Notes under the pieces: model-generated
Databases searched by the model: none
Seen by the model: the letters and a program-made list of their open reading frames with translations, nothing else
Told to the model about the DNA's origin: nothing
In this document: positions 34,097-43,267 of the stretch, in pieces
Position numbering within the stretch: position 1 is the first letter of the stretch
Layout: every line of letters starts with the position of its first letter
Position numbers and translations under genes: made by a program
DNA from: CAINFV01 sp964409235
GTDB taxonomy: Bacteria > Chlamydiota > Chlamydiia > Chlamydiales > FEN-1388
Direction: 5' to 3'
DNA length: 64,000 bases
Assembly (NCBI GenBank): GCA_964409235.1
Contig: CAYPCN010000003.1
Location: 1-64,000, forward strand

Positions 34097-35082
34097 GTAC
34101 TCCATCGCTTGTCCGCCCCCTGCGCATAGGCACGCTCTCCCTCCCCACCAATATTCTCTTTGCTCCTCTGGCGGGCTGTTCTGATTTCCCATACCGTCAA
34201 ATGTGCCGCCGCTACCATCAGGGGTTGATATACTGCGAAATGGTGAAAATAGAGGCGCTGATTCGCTCGCAGGCAACGACATGCCGCATGCTCCATTATA
34301 GTCCTGATATGCATCCTATCGGTGCCCAACTGTGTGGCAGCAACCCTCAATTGGCAGGGGCGGCGGCGAAGATCATCGAAGATATGGGGTTTGACATTCT
34401 CGATCTCAACTGTGGCTGCCCTGTTGACAAAGTAACACAGGATGGCAGCGGCTCTGGCCTCCTTCGCACGCCCACGAGAATTGGAGAGATCATCGCGAAC
34501 ATGTGCGCGGCTGTGCGTATTCCGGTCTCTGTCAAAGTACGAGTAGGCTGGGATGACAACCATATCATCGTCGAAGATCTGGTGCGAATGGCAGAGCTGG
34601 CAGGAGCCAAAGCGATTACCGTTCATGGCCGCACTAGAAAGCAAGGATACAGTGGCGCTGCCAACCTTGAGTGGATTCGCGCGGCCAAGCAACAGGCCCG
34701 CGAGATCAAGGTCATCGGCAATGGAGATCTCTTTTCAGCGGCTGCGGCGAGGCGCATGCTTGAAGAGACGCAGTGTGATGGCGTGCTACTGGCTCGTGGC
34801 GGCATCGGTCAGCCCTGGCTTGCCGATGATATTTGGCACGATGTCCAAGGCCATGGCATTCCTGTGCGCACTGCCGATGAGAGGCGGCGCGTGCTCATCG
34901 ACCATTACAACGCTGCGCTCTCTTACGGGGGCGACAGCCAAGCTATTGTCGATATGCGGCGCATAGGCTGTTCGTACATAGGACGGCTTGCGGGCGGCAG
35001 GAAGTTTCGGGAGGCATTCAATAAGGCGGCCTCTTTGCAGGAGATCGAAGCGCTTATCGATGCGGTTCCGCTGGAGGGGTAA
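34093..35082 (+). CDS. dus: tRNA-dihydrouridine synthase
   Basis: A 329-residue FMN enzyme reducing specific uridines in tRNA D loops. APLAGCSDFPYRQMC is the FMN-binding start, LNCGCPVDKV holds catalytic Cys109, and VHGRTRKQGYSG and IGNGDLFS line the barrel. It most resembles the DusB branch, but specificity is not certain. GTG start overlaps the yggT stop by 4 bases. The 3' end overlaps the convergent 107-residue gene by 29 bp. Confidence 0.94.
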   Translation: MSTPSLVRPLRIGTLSLPTNILFAPLAGCSDFPYRQMCRRYHQGLIYCEMVKIEALIRSQATTCRMLHYSPDMHPIGAQLCGSNPQLAGAAAKIIEDMGFDILDLNCGCPVDKVTQDGSGSGLLRTPTRIGEIIANMCAAVRIPVSVKVRVGWDDNHIIVEDLVRMAELAGAKAITVHGRTRKQGYSGAANLEWIRAAKQQAREIKVIGNGDLFSAAAARRMLEETQCDGVLLARGGIGQPWLADDIWHDVQGHGIPVRTADERRRVLIDHYNAALSYGGDSQAIVDMRRIGCSYIGRLAGGRKFREAFNKAASLQEIEALIDAVPLEG

Positions 35083-35377
35083 TGGGAAAGGAAGACATGG
35101 CCTGCTTGCCTCCCGACACCACGGCTCGTAAGGTAATCTCCAGCCACAATGTATTCAGAGATTCATGAATGGGATGCGTGCTGGGAATTCTCGAGAGGTC
35201 AACTCCTTCGGGCAGGATGAGTTTGGTTAGGTCTATCGACGTGAGCTTGGTATGCGAGCATGGGGGAAGCTCTTCCGGAAGGCGATTGAGGGAGTGAACG
35301 TACTCTTCGCCTCGGCCTGGTGAGGACGGTGGCGGTAGGGAGATGCCTCCTGGGGCGTTGCTTCCAATGCGCGTCAT
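35054..35377 (-). CDS. Small hypothetical protein coupled to LcrH-like chaperone
   Basis: A 107-residue protein whose ATG overlaps the stop of the LcrH-like gene by 4 bases (ATGA), good evidence for expression. It is Pro/Ser-rich at both ends with a more ordered middle. No domain was recognised. In Chlamydia, as I recall, the gene after lcrH (CT577) is also small, followed by the translocators CopB and CopD; here dus lies instead, on the other strand. Confidence 0.62.
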   Translation of the reverse strand: MTRIGSNAPGGISLPPPSSPGRGEEYVHSLNRLPEELPPCSHTKLTSIDLTKLILPEGVDLSRIPSTHPIHESLNTLWLEITLRAVVSGGKQAMSSFPITPPAEPHR

Positions 35378-36111
35378 GGCTGATACCTCTCTAGATCATT
35401 GCGAAGTGCTTCTACCTGTTTTTTGACGTTCTCTGATGCCGGGGTATGTACTACCGACAGCTCGGCTAACGATAGGTAGGCCGTTGCTGCCGCATAGTTG
35501 CCGAGCGCCATTTGGCACTTGGCGATGAGCAGCTGGCACGACGGGTCTCTCGGGTTTGTCTGTGCTGCGAAGGTATAGGCAAGTAGTGCCTCTTGATATC
35601 GCCTGAGGAAGTATTCGCAGTTGCCAAGGCCTATCCAAAAGATGTGGTACGAAGGGTTAATGAGTGCCAACAAGTAAAAAGCTCCACTCGCCTCTTCGTA
35701 ATGCTGGTGCTCGTATAAATATCGAGATAGTTTGTACAGGGACTGCAACGAAAGTCTTGAGATACCCAAAATCTCTTGGAGGGGTTCTCCTTTTGCCATC
35801 ATCTGCAAGGCTGGTTTGACCTGTTTGATGACGACAGATGCGATGGTGATCATATCGCCAATGGCCTGGACAAGATTTGGCTCATTGCTAATGTCCGGAA
35901 GTTCGTTGAGGAGTTCGACGAGCTTGCGCATCCCTCTTTCCATTTTGTGGTAGATGGAAAGGAGGCTTGTTTCCATTCTCTGCACGTCCGAATCTGGCGC
36001 TGGCAGGGAAGGCGCTGGGTGCAATCCTGGAGGTGCAAGATCTCGGAGTTGCTGGGAAATCTTTTCCAGCATCTTCCGGAGACTTTCGTGCATTCCCTCA
36101 AATTGATGCAT
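35374..36111 (-). CDS. LcrH/SycD-like type III secretion chaperone (TPR)
   Basis: A 245-residue protein whose C-terminal 130 residues form three tetratricopeptide repeats in the LcrH/SycD pattern (YLYEHQHYEEASGAFYLLAL, then IGLGNCEYFLRRYQEALLAY, then LIAKCQMALGNYAAATAYL). These chaperones bind translocator proteins before secretion. The N-terminal half is an extra helical domain of about 115 residues, longer than classical LcrH. ATG 36111 has GGAGAG 7 bases upstream; GTG 36171 would add 20 residues. Neighbourhood with mutL recalls Chlamydia CT575-CT576. Confidence 0.78.
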   Translation of the reverse strand: MHQFEGMHESLRKMLEKISQQLRDLAPPGLHPAPSLPAPDSDVQRMETSLLSIYHKMERGMRKLVELLNELPDISNEPNLVQAIGDMITIASVVIKQVKPALQMMAKGEPLQEILGISRLSLQSLYKLSRYLYEHQHYEEASGAFYLLALINPSYHIFWIGLGNCEYFLRRYQEALLAYTFAAQTNPRDPSCQLLIAKCQMALGNYAAATAYLSLAELSVVHTPASENVKKQVEALRNDLERYQP

Positions 36112-36182
36112 ATGGTTTCTCTCCCTGAGGGCTCTTTCTCCCAAGACTTGCCAAAAAAAAGATTTGTACACAAGAAAATGCG

Positions 36183-37259
36183 TTAGTCCCTCGCTGAGGG
36201 ATCCAGGCTTCCAAGAAGGGTGATGTAGGAAGTCAGGCGGAGTGGCGACACTCGCCCTTGAGCAATGGCTTCAGGAACAGCACATCCTTGCTCTCCTCGA
36301 TGCCAGCAGTTGGCAAAGGCACACGGCTGGCTAAAAATCTCTGGGAAGGCGTGAGGAAGGTCCTCCTTGCGAAGGTCGAAGACCCCAAAGCTTCTGATGC
36401 CCGGTGTATCGATGCACCAACCGCCGAAGGGAAGGGGAATCATTTGCGGTGATGTTGTGGTATGGGATCCTTTCCCTACGGCGCGTATCGAACCTGTTCT
36501 GAGCGACAGCCCTGTGAGGGCATTGAGAATACATGTCTTCCCTGTGCCGGATTGTCCAGAGAAGACCGATACCTTATCTTTGAGCATCCTCTTGAGCTCT
36601 TCTAGCCCTTCCCCCGTCACAGCACTGAGAGCGATGGTGGGAATGCCAAGAGAAGAGTAGAGGCGAAGGCATTCATCGGCGAGCATTGCTTCACGGGGGT
36701 AGCTCTCTTTGAAATCGATTTTGTTGATGACGAGGACAGGCGAGAGGTTCCCTTTTTGAGCTGCGAGCACATACCGATCGATGATTGACGGTTTGAGCAG
36801 GGGCTCGGCAACAGATACGGTGATGAGAACGCAATCGACGTTGGCAGCAACCAGCTGTTGCTTAACTCTATGAAAATGCTCGGCTCTGCACAGCAGGGAT
36901 GAGCGAGGCAGGATGAGATGGATATACCCCGTGTTTGGCGCCGTGACTTCAAATAAGACGTTGTCGCCGACGACGACGAGGTTTTTTTGTAAGGTACGAT
37001 CGAACTTACAGACGCCGCGGAGAGAGCATGTGAAGATTTTCTGCCCTGTGGCAACAGAGATTTCGTGCGATTGGATGCCGATGACCTTTCCCTGTTCAAG
37101 CCCTTCGGTGTGTTTCGCGAGGCGCTCTACATGGGTCTGTTTGGCCTGGTCCGTGTGTTTGTACTTAGACCGATCTGCCCTCTTTGCTTGCTTGCGCTCT
37201 TTCCGCTGCTCTCGTCTGCTCGGTGTGACGAGATGGTCCCATTCTTCGTGATATATCAC
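36183..37259 (-). CDS. rsgA: Ribosome small-subunit GTPase RsgA
   Basis: A 358-residue circularly permuted GTPase acting late in 30S assembly. A basic N-terminal extension (residues 14-45) precedes an OB-fold (about 55-120). G motifs appear permuted: NKID at 179-182, G1 GQSGTGKT at 235-242, DTPG at 284-287. The zinc site is C313, C318, H320, C326. The MFS gene lies 8 bp upstream, so the two are probably co-transcribed. Confidence 0.94.
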   Translation of the reverse strand: MIYHEEWDHLVTPSRREQRKERKQAKRADRSKYKHTDQAKQTHVERLAKHTEGLEQGKVIGIQSHEISVATGQKIFTCSLRGVCKFDRTLQKNLVVVGDNVLFEVTAPNTGYIHLILPRSSLLCRAEHFHRVKQQLVAANVDCVLITVSVAEPLLKPSIIDRYVLAAQKGNLSPVLVINKIDFKESYPREAMLADECLRLYSSLGIPTIALSAVTGEGLEELKRMLKDKVSVFSGQSGTGKTCILNALTGLSLRTGSIRAVGKGSHTTTSPQMIPLPFGGWCIDTPGIRSFGVFDLRKEDLPHAFPEIFSQPCAFANCWHRGEQGCAVPEAIAQGRVSPLRLTSYITLLGSLDPSARD

Positions 37260-37267
37260 GGTTCCTG

Positions 37268-38566
37268 CTATGACCTCGCTTGTGCACGTACCTCAACGCG
37301 TCTGGTGATCATGTACCACACGGCGAGCACACCAATGCCAAAGCCTGTGGCAATAGCGATTTCGGGAGAGAGAAACTGAGCGATCATTCCACCAAGGGGG
37401 GGGCCGATCATACCTCGTACGCCTATGGCCAAAATATTCACAGAAGAAAATTGGAAGCTGGCCTCCTTCCCTGAAAAAATGGGGCCGGAGAGATTCCATA
37501 CGAGGTGGCTACCGGCCTGCGCAACGCCATACAGCGCATAGGCGATCAAGACAAAGCGCGAGTCAATGATGGCTAGCAGGAGCGCAGCGAGAAACAGTCC
37601 AAAGCCAAAGAATACAGCAGCACTGACAAGAGAAAGAGGGAAGCGGCGTATGGCTGAGGCCCAAAATGTTGAGGCGACGAGGAAGCCAAGGCCTTTGAGG
37701 ACTCCCAAAGAGACAAAGAGCTCGATGTACGAGATTTTCAGCGACGCGAGGAATCCAGGGATAGCCGGCATGGCGATCATCAGGCCAAGGCCTGCAAGGA
37801 AGAAGCCAACTTGGAAATGAAGAAAATCGGGACGGCTTTGAAGGAGCTGAAACGTTGCGTGCCAGGGCTGGAGCAGGGCATCTTTGACGTTCGATTCTAT
37901 GGGCGTGGTTCGAGAAGCGCGGGTCGCCTCCTCGTCGGGAAGCATTGAGAGGGTGACGACAGAGAAGAGGCTGATGGCAGAGGCGATGCACACCAACTCT
38001 TTCCACCATTCAGGATGAGCGTCGAGGAGAACGCCAAAGCTTAAAGAGGCGATCACACCGATGGCGTACGCAAAGCAGGAGGCTTGAGAGAAGATTCGCT
38101 CCTTTTCTCCTTCCTCCGTGTTGATTTTGAGAAGCTCCATTCGGGCTGGAATGGCAGCTTTTGAGAACAGGGCGTACAAAGCACCGGCGATCACAAAGAA
38201 CCACGCATGGTCGATAATTGGAGCGAAGAGGAAGGGGATGACAGAGAAAGATGTGGCCGCAAGAAGGTTTCCCTTCAGAAGAGACCTCCTTTTCAGTAAA
38301 AAAGACCCCCAGTAAAAGGAGAGCACAGAGACCACGGGCTTGAGCATGGTAAGGATGGCCACCTGAAATGGCGAGGCGTCAAGCTGCTTGGTGATGAGAA
38401 TGGCGATCATCGAATAAATGACGACGAACGGCTCTTGTACGATGTGACTCATCACAAACGCCCGTTGCGTAGAGGGGCGAAGAGCGGCAAGGGACGATGG
38501 TTCACTAGCGTCGGGCCGTACGGGCACGAAGAGCTCCTTTATATGCTTCCATATGATACCATTCAA
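37268..38566 (-). CDS. Major facilitator superfamily transporter
   Basis: A 432-residue polytopic protein with about 12 hydrophobic segments in two halves and a charged loop near residues 210-230 (the inter-domain loop). The substrate cannot be read from sequence; the N-terminal 35 residues are hydrophilic. It is followed after 8 bp by rsgA. Confidence 0.82.
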   Translation of the reverse strand: MNGIIWKHIKELFVPVRPDASEPSSLAALRPSTQRAFVMSHIVQEPFVVIYSMIAILITKQLDASPFQVAILTMLKPVVSVLSFYWGSFLLKRRSLLKGNLLAATSFSVIPFLFAPIIDHAWFFVIAGALYALFSKAAIPARMELLKINTEEGEKERIFSQASCFAYAIGVIASLSFGVLLDAHPEWWKELVCIASAISLFSVVTLSMLPDEEATRASRTTPIESNVKDALLQPWHATFQLLQSRPDFLHFQVGFFLAGLGLMIAMPAIPGFLASLKISYIELFVSLGVLKGLGFLVASTFWASAIRRFPLSLVSAAVFFGFGLFLAALLLAIIDSRFVLIAYALYGVAQAGSHLVWNLSGPIFSGKEASFQFSSVNILAIGVRGMIGPPLGGMIAQFLSPEIAIATGFGIGVLAVWYMITRRVEVRAQARS

Positions 38567-38606
38567 ATGTAAATATACACAATCGTAGGCATGTATTACA
38601 TTTTCT

Positions 38607-39332
38607 TTAAGATGTTAATGTATAAAGCAAGATGGCTCCTGCTTGAGATACATTTAACGATTCCACAGGCCCAGGCATAGGAATGGTGATGAAGCATGGA
38701 CGGTGAGCGAGTGAAACTCGGGGCCCATGGGCTTCATTGCTGACGACGAGAAGCCATTGTGCGGGTGGGGCAAAGTGGCGCACATCCTCTCCTTCAACAT
38801 CAGCGACGAGAAGAACGTTGTCTTTCGGAAGGGCGTCGAACGAACATGAGATGAGGCAGAGGTCAAACTGTGCTCCTTTAGCGGCTCGTATAGCTTTAGG
38901 ATTCCATGGATCGGCGCATGGTTCGATGCAAAAGACGGTTCGCACATCCATTGCCAAGGCGGTACGTAGCAGTGTCCCGACATTGCCCGGGTCTTGGAGT
39001 CCGTCGAGGACGAGCGCGCGATCGATCCTCACAGGTGGTTGCGGTGTGGGCAGCTCGTATTCTGCAATACATCCTTCGGGAGCTTCAACGGCGGAGATTT
39101 TTTTGATCACAGGAATGCTGACGAAAATCCGTTCCCCTGGAATCTCCCCAAAACAGTCTTGGTGTTCTTTCGTAATGATGAGGCGCAACGGTGGGTGGCG
39201 AGGGAGGAGATCGTTGAGGAGGTTTTTTCCTTCTACGAGGACCCGTTGCGAAGTGCGACGATAGGATCGGTCTTTTTGCAGACGTACCCAGTGTTTCACG
39301 AGGTCATGAGAGGTGCTTGAGATGGTTTTCAT
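38607..39332 (-). CDS. TrmH/SpoU-family RNA 2'-O-methyltransferase
   Basis: A 241-residue knotted methyltransferase. Motif 1 LDGLQDPGNVGTLLRTA, motif 2 SNEAHGPR and motif 3 IPMPGPVESLNVSQAGAI are all visible in the C-terminal SPOUT domain; residues 1-90 form the substrate-binding domain. It methylates a ribose in rRNA or tRNA; the site is not known. ATG 39332 overlaps the mutL stop by 4 bases. Confidence 0.9.
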   Translation of the reverse strand: MKTISSTSHDLVKHWVRLQKDRSYRRTSQRVLVEGKNLLNDLLPRHPPLRLIITKEHQDCFGEIPGERIFVSIPVIKKISAVEAPEGCIAEYELPTPQPPVRIDRALVLDGLQDPGNVGTLLRTALAMDVRTVFCIEPCADPWNPKAIRAAKGAQFDLCLISCSFDALPKDNVLLVADVEGEDVRHFAPPAQWLLVVSNEAHGPRVSLAHRPCFITIPMPGPVESLNVSQAGAILLYTLTS

Positions 39333-41086
39333 CGCTTGAGTCCTTTCGCTACCCATTCTTTGGCCACGTTTGGCGTCAGCTGAACGTAGCAGGGCTTGCC
39401 ATCAATGGAAAATTCCGGACACTCGCTCTGTGACCATCGCGTGAAAATAGAAAGAGCGAGTTCAGAGGAAATTGGGGGTCGCAACCCCTTCATCGCCGCT
39501 ACATAGAGAGTTGCGATCCGACTGTAGAAGAGCTCGTTCATAATATCGTGCGACGACGTCTCGTTATCATGCGAAATATCGATGCAGAATTTTGGGAGGT
39601 CAAGGTCGAGAAATGGCTTGGGGGCGCCTTCGATGAGAAAGGTATGCTCGCCAATAGTGCGGACGAGTACGCCCATCTTTTCAAGCTTAGGGATGGCCTG
39701 CGTCACCAACGCCGCCTCTTGCGCTGAACAGTCAAACGTCATTGGAATCAGAAACAGCTCTGGAGACATCGGCTCCTGTCTCTTTTGCAGCTCGCGGAAG
39801 ACAACAGTCCGAAGCGCCTGTCGCAGGTCGAGAAGGAGAAGAGCGTCGCGCGAGAACGGCAGCCGTACGTCGACCATACGTGGTGGCTGAATCAGCGCCA
39901 CATCACCGATGACAGCGAGGCAGACCGCAGCCGAGCTCTCTGGCATCTCGAGAGCAAGAGACGGCGCCGTTTCAACCTCGGCATAGCGCCATTTTGAGAA
40001 TGCGTCGTCCTGAGGCTCTGCCCAATCCGACGAAGAGGAAAACGCCAGGGGCATAGCAACGGCTGGAGCAAAACCTCTTCGTCCAAACAGCGCCTCTGAC
40101 ACCGCCTCTTGTACTAACATGCGCACCCATTCTTCGTCGGCAAAACGCACCTCCCGCTTTTGAGGATGCACGTTGACATCAATCGACGATGGGTCCAACG
40201 ACAGGTGAAGAGCAAACAGAGGGTGTTTGCCCTCTTCACACGTTGTGCCAAAGGCTGCTTTGATAGCGTAGGAAATGGGAAGGGAGACCACGTAGCGTCC
40301 GTTGACGATGAGGTACTGACCGGAACGAGTGGTGCGGGCATGATGAGGGGCAGCAACGAGTCCCATCAATGAAAAGGTATCGCGAGCGTGATGGACGTCG
40401 AATGCCTCCTGCTGAAAAGGCTCTTTGAGGAGTGCACGAATACGTCCGTTGAGAGGCTCAGACTGATCCTCTATCACGCTGATCACCTGACGGCCGTCGA
40501 CGATCAGGCGGAAGGCAACATGTGGAGAGGCGATGGCGAGACAGGTCACGGTTTTGATAATCTCTTGAGAATCTTTAGCAGGGGATTTGAGAAACTTCCT
40601 CCGAGCAGGGACATTGAAAAACAGCGATGCCACCTCGACCGTGGTCCCAGGAGTCGCTTTTGTATCGGTGACAGAGAGGATCTTCCCTGCCTCAGCCACT
40701 ATGGTTGTCGCCGCACAGATGGGATCATCGCCCACTCGTTCAGCAGAGGTGATGGTGATGTGCGCTATGGAGGCGATCGATGCTAATGCCTCGCCGCGGA
40801 ACCCTCGCGAAGCCAGGGTTTCTAAGTCATCAATATGTTGTAACTTTGAGGTTGAATACCTCTCGATACAGGCGGAGACATCCTCTCGCCCCATGCCGAA
40901 GCCGTTGTCTGTAACGCGGATGAGCTCACGCCCGCCAAGGGAGATCTCAATGAGAATGTCGGTCGCTCCAGCATCAAGAGAATTTTCCACGAGTTCTTTG
41001 ACACAGGACGCCGGGACGTCAATGACCTCGCCAGCGGCGATTTGATTGATAGTTAGGGAATCGAGATGGTGGATGCGTTGTGCCAT
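39329..41086 (-). CDS. mutL: DNA mismatch repair protein MutL
   Basis: A 585-residue GHKL ATPase linking MutS to downstream nicking and helicase steps. ELVENSLDAGA, the DNGFGM box and RGFRGEALASI are the ATP-binding motifs; VHPQKREVRF follows near residue 310. The C-terminal dimerisation domain is present, but I see no DQHA(X)2E(X)4E endonuclease motif, so it may lack its own nicking activity. ATG 41086 (MAQRIHHLD) is the conserved start; a longer frame to 41152 is not needed. Confidence 0.94.
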   Translation of the reverse strand: MAQRIHHLDSLTINQIAAGEVIDVPASCVKELVENSLDAGATDILIEISLGGRELIRVTDNGFGMGREDVSACIERYSTSKLQHIDDLETLASRGFRGEALASIASIAHITITSAERVGDDPICAATTIVAEAGKILSVTDTKATPGTTVEVASLFFNVPARRKFLKSPAKDSQEIIKTVTCLAIASPHVAFRLIVDGRQVISVIEDQSEPLNGRIRALLKEPFQQEAFDVHHARDTFSLMGLVAAPHHARTTRSGQYLIVNGRYVVSLPISYAIKAAFGTTCEEGKHPLFALHLSLDPSSIDVNVHPQKREVRFADEEWVRMLVQEAVSEALFGRRGFAPAVAMPLAFSSSSDWAEPQDDAFSKWRYAEVETAPSLALEMPESSAAVCLAVIGDVALIQPPRMVDVRLPFSRDALLLLDLRQALRTVVFRELQKRQEPMSPELFLIPMTFDCSAQEAALVTQAIPKLEKMGVLVRTIGEHTFLIEGAPKPFLDLDLPKFCIDISHDNETSSHDIMNELFYSRIATLYVAAMKGLRPPISSELALSIFTRWSQSECPEFSIDGKPCYVQLTPNVAKEWVAKGLKR

Positions 41087-41207
41087 GAGTGATACTACCA
41101 AGGAATCAATACTGAGGGAATTAAGAGTAGCAGCCGAACCATTGGCAAGCAAGCATCCATTGCCCCTGGCGCTTCGGGGAGTACCTAGTTACGACTTTTT
41201 TCAACGA

Positions 41208-41945
41208 TCATCGTTTTTGAAACAACACCGTATCCCCGTTATCGATTTCGCAGACTACGTCACAGGCGTCAAACAGGGCGCTAAATGCTTTCTTTTTGCT
41301 GTTCGGTGCGAAGAAAATATTTGAGAACAAAATATATCCGTTGCTTTTTACCTTTGGCAAATAAAGCTGAACGTCTGTGAGGGATGCCTTTTCAGACCAC
41401 CCACCATCAAGATGAAGAAAATCAATCTGTTTCTTGATCTTCGAAGCGGCCTTTTTCGACGGTTCTGCGATGATTGTACACCTCTTGCCTATTCTCCATT
41501 CCTCCAACAGCCTCTCAAACCTCCTCTTGGCTTTCTTCATATTGATCTTCGACCACCGTTTTGCATGTGGATCAGCGGGATCCACGTATCGAACGACTTC
41601 TGTAGTAGACCATGCATCAATGGCATACAGGATGCCAGCGTGGAGGTACTGCAAGGTCGCTACAATAGGCAAAGTGGAAGAACCTTTGAAGACTCCGACC
41701 TCCACACATCGTCGAGGGCGAGTAAGGACAATCAGATCCATCAACAGATTGACTTTTTCTTGAGAGCAATGTTTCGACAGATACGTAGAAACGTCGTGCT
41801 TTAATTGTACAAATTTTGCGCTTTGAAGTTGTTGCCGCTCCTCTTGTGGAAACGCATCTTCAGGCACTCCTGTCCCAAACACACTTCCGCAGACACACAA
41901 GGCAAGACTAAGAACGATGCAAGGGAACACACTTTTGCTTCTCAT
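41208..41945 (-). CDS. Exported class I SAM methyltransferase-like protein
   Basis: A 245-residue protein with a clear signal peptide (about residues 5-24, after MRSK) and then a Methyltransf_24-type Rossmann domain: VEVGVFKGSSTLP is the SAM-binding loop, YAIDAWST the acidic second strand, and FLHLDGGWSEKASLTDVQL a later motif. Export of a SAM-dependent enzyme is unusual, since SAM is cytoplasmic; action inside a host cell would resolve this. ATG overlaps the stop of the pyruvyl transferase gene (ATGA), so the two are coupled. Confidence 0.78.
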   Translation of the reverse strand: MRSKSVFPCIVLSLALCVCGSVFGTGVPEDAFPQEERQQLQSAKFVQLKHDVSTYLSKHCSQEKVNLLMDLIVLTRPRRCVEVGVFKGSSTLPIVATLQYLHAGILYAIDAWSTTEVVRYVDPADPHAKRWSKINMKKAKRRFERLLEEWRIGKRCTIIAEPSKKAASKIKKQIDFLHLDGGWSEKASLTDVQLYLPKVKSNGYILFSNIFFAPNSKKKAFSALFDACDVVCEIDNGDTVLFQKR

Positions 41946-42967
41946 TTCTTTTCTCCCCCATGAATATTCACCCACTGCGTCACCGTTTCAATAAGGCGTT
42001 CCCGAAGCGGGAGATACGTTGTTGGATTGTTTGGTGGGTTGTCACAATCGAACGCATACGTTCCAGCTACAAACTCTTGCTTTGTACACCACCGTGTCAA
42101 CTCCCGTAACCCGGAAAACCGGCTATCGTTCTTATTAGTAATCAACAGCACGGGAGTTTTCAGCCCCAAACACGGCATAGCAGCATGAAGTCGTGTTGTG
42201 ACCACGCATTTTGCACGGCTGTACATCTTCAAAAGCTTGACGGCGTACTGCAGCCGTTGCTCGTTATTCAATAACGCAAATGCTCTCAGCCAATGGTGCA
42301 CTACCTTGATCCGTGACCGCGTCCGTGCTCGAAGAGCGCGAAAACACTCTGCACCTATATCCACGGCGTAGATGATCTCATCCCGCTCTACAGCATCGTT
42401 CTCGAGCGTCAATGTAAGACATCCAGAGAAGTAGGAGGGGATTCCCTTGCTTTGTAGGGCTTGCAACGTCCCATAATCGCGAGCTCCTATAGGTGCATGC
42501 TGCTTCAGATACGCCACGGACTCATCCGACAATGCCATGGGAAGAAACGTATCCGTTATGTGCCACGAAATAAAAAGAGGCTGGATGCACGGCGCTGGCG
42601 GCCAGCTTTTTTCTGGCGCCGATATACCATCTCTGTTCCAATGACAGTGCTTCGTACACATATACCAGCCATTCACAATGGTGGGCACAGTCCCTGAATG
42701 CTGAAATTCTCCTATCCACTCTCGATCTATAGGGATGCTCTTTTCGGGCAAAAATCTCTTAGCTGCCAAGGCTTGAATATCATCCCCAATATTCCCTCCC
42801 GAATAGGAAATGTACCCAAACTCACAGTACCCATTCGTACTTTGTAGCAGCGCAAGTGACAGACACAAAAATACGCTTACTAGACTCGTTACGATACATC
42901 CTCTCCGACCTGTATAATAGCCCACCTCATGCCTCCCTCTGCGTAGGGACATATTCTGGATGCCCAT
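41942..42967 (-). CDS. Polysaccharide pyruvyl transferase-family protein with signal anchor
   Basis: A 341-residue protein with a basic N-terminus and hydrophobic stretch at about residues 25-42, followed by a polysaccharide pyruvyl transferase-like domain: SYSGGNIGDDIQALAAKRFL near residue 55, IGARDYGTLQALQSKGI in the middle and VVTTRLHAAMPCLGLKTPVL near 255. The family transfers pyruvate ketals or acts like glycosyltransferases. The export or anchor segment is shared with the next gene, suggesting both work outside the cytoplasm. The start could be ATG 42967 or 42952. Confidence 0.78.
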   Translation of the reverse strand: MGIQNMSLRRGRHEVGYYTGRRGCIVTSLVSVFLCLSLALLQSTNGYCEFGYISYSGGNIGDDIQALAAKRFLPEKSIPIDREWIGEFQHSGTVPTIVNGWYMCTKHCHWNRDGISAPEKSWPPAPCIQPLFISWHITDTFLPMALSDESVAYLKQHAPIGARDYGTLQALQSKGIPSYFSGCLTLTLENDAVERDEIIYAVDIGAECFRALRARTRSRIKVVHHWLRAFALLNNEQRLQYAVKLLKMYSRAKCVVTTRLHAAMPCLGLKTPVLLITNKNDSRFSGLRELTRWCTKQEFVAGTYAFDCDNPPNNPTTYLPLRERLIETVTQWVNIHGGEKK

Positions 42968-43036
42968 GAATTATGTACTCAGTTGCGGCAGACCATACAG
43001 AACACATATATTTTTTAACAATGCTCAGCCTTTTCT

Positions 43037-43193
43037 GAGCCATTTGCAGAGGATAGAGTAGAATCTTTTTGGCCGAATCTACCCAAAACCTCCTCACTCA
43101 TATGTCAAGACATATGAGTTTCGTCGGTTTTGAGGGCGGCTCGATCCAAAAAGCTCCCTCTTCTCCTTTAAAAACCCACATCGCAAATGGCTC
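43037..43193 (+). repeat. Hairpin element, best preserved copy with 6-bp direct repeats
   Basis: Runs from GAGCCATTTGC to GCAAATGGCTC with palindrome CATATGTCAAGACATATG at the centre and arms that pair almost throughout (CTTTTTGG with CCAAAAAG, CAAAACC with GGTTTTG). The left arm lacks about a dozen bases. TTTTCT stands on both sides (43031-43036 and 43194-43199), as expected for a target-site duplication. Confidence 0.9.
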
Positions 43194-43203
43194 TTTTCTC
43201 TCG

Positions 43204-43233
43204 TTGACGTCGAAACGCACAACCGTCGATACT
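43204..43233 (+). promoter_or_regulatory. Candidate promoter for pcnB
   Basis: TTGACG (43204-43209), 18-base spacer, GATACT (43228-43233), 35 bp before the ATG and just outside the element copy. Confidence 0.45.
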
Positions 43234-43267
43234 TGGGATGGGTATTTCCACTGCATGAGGCTCGCGG

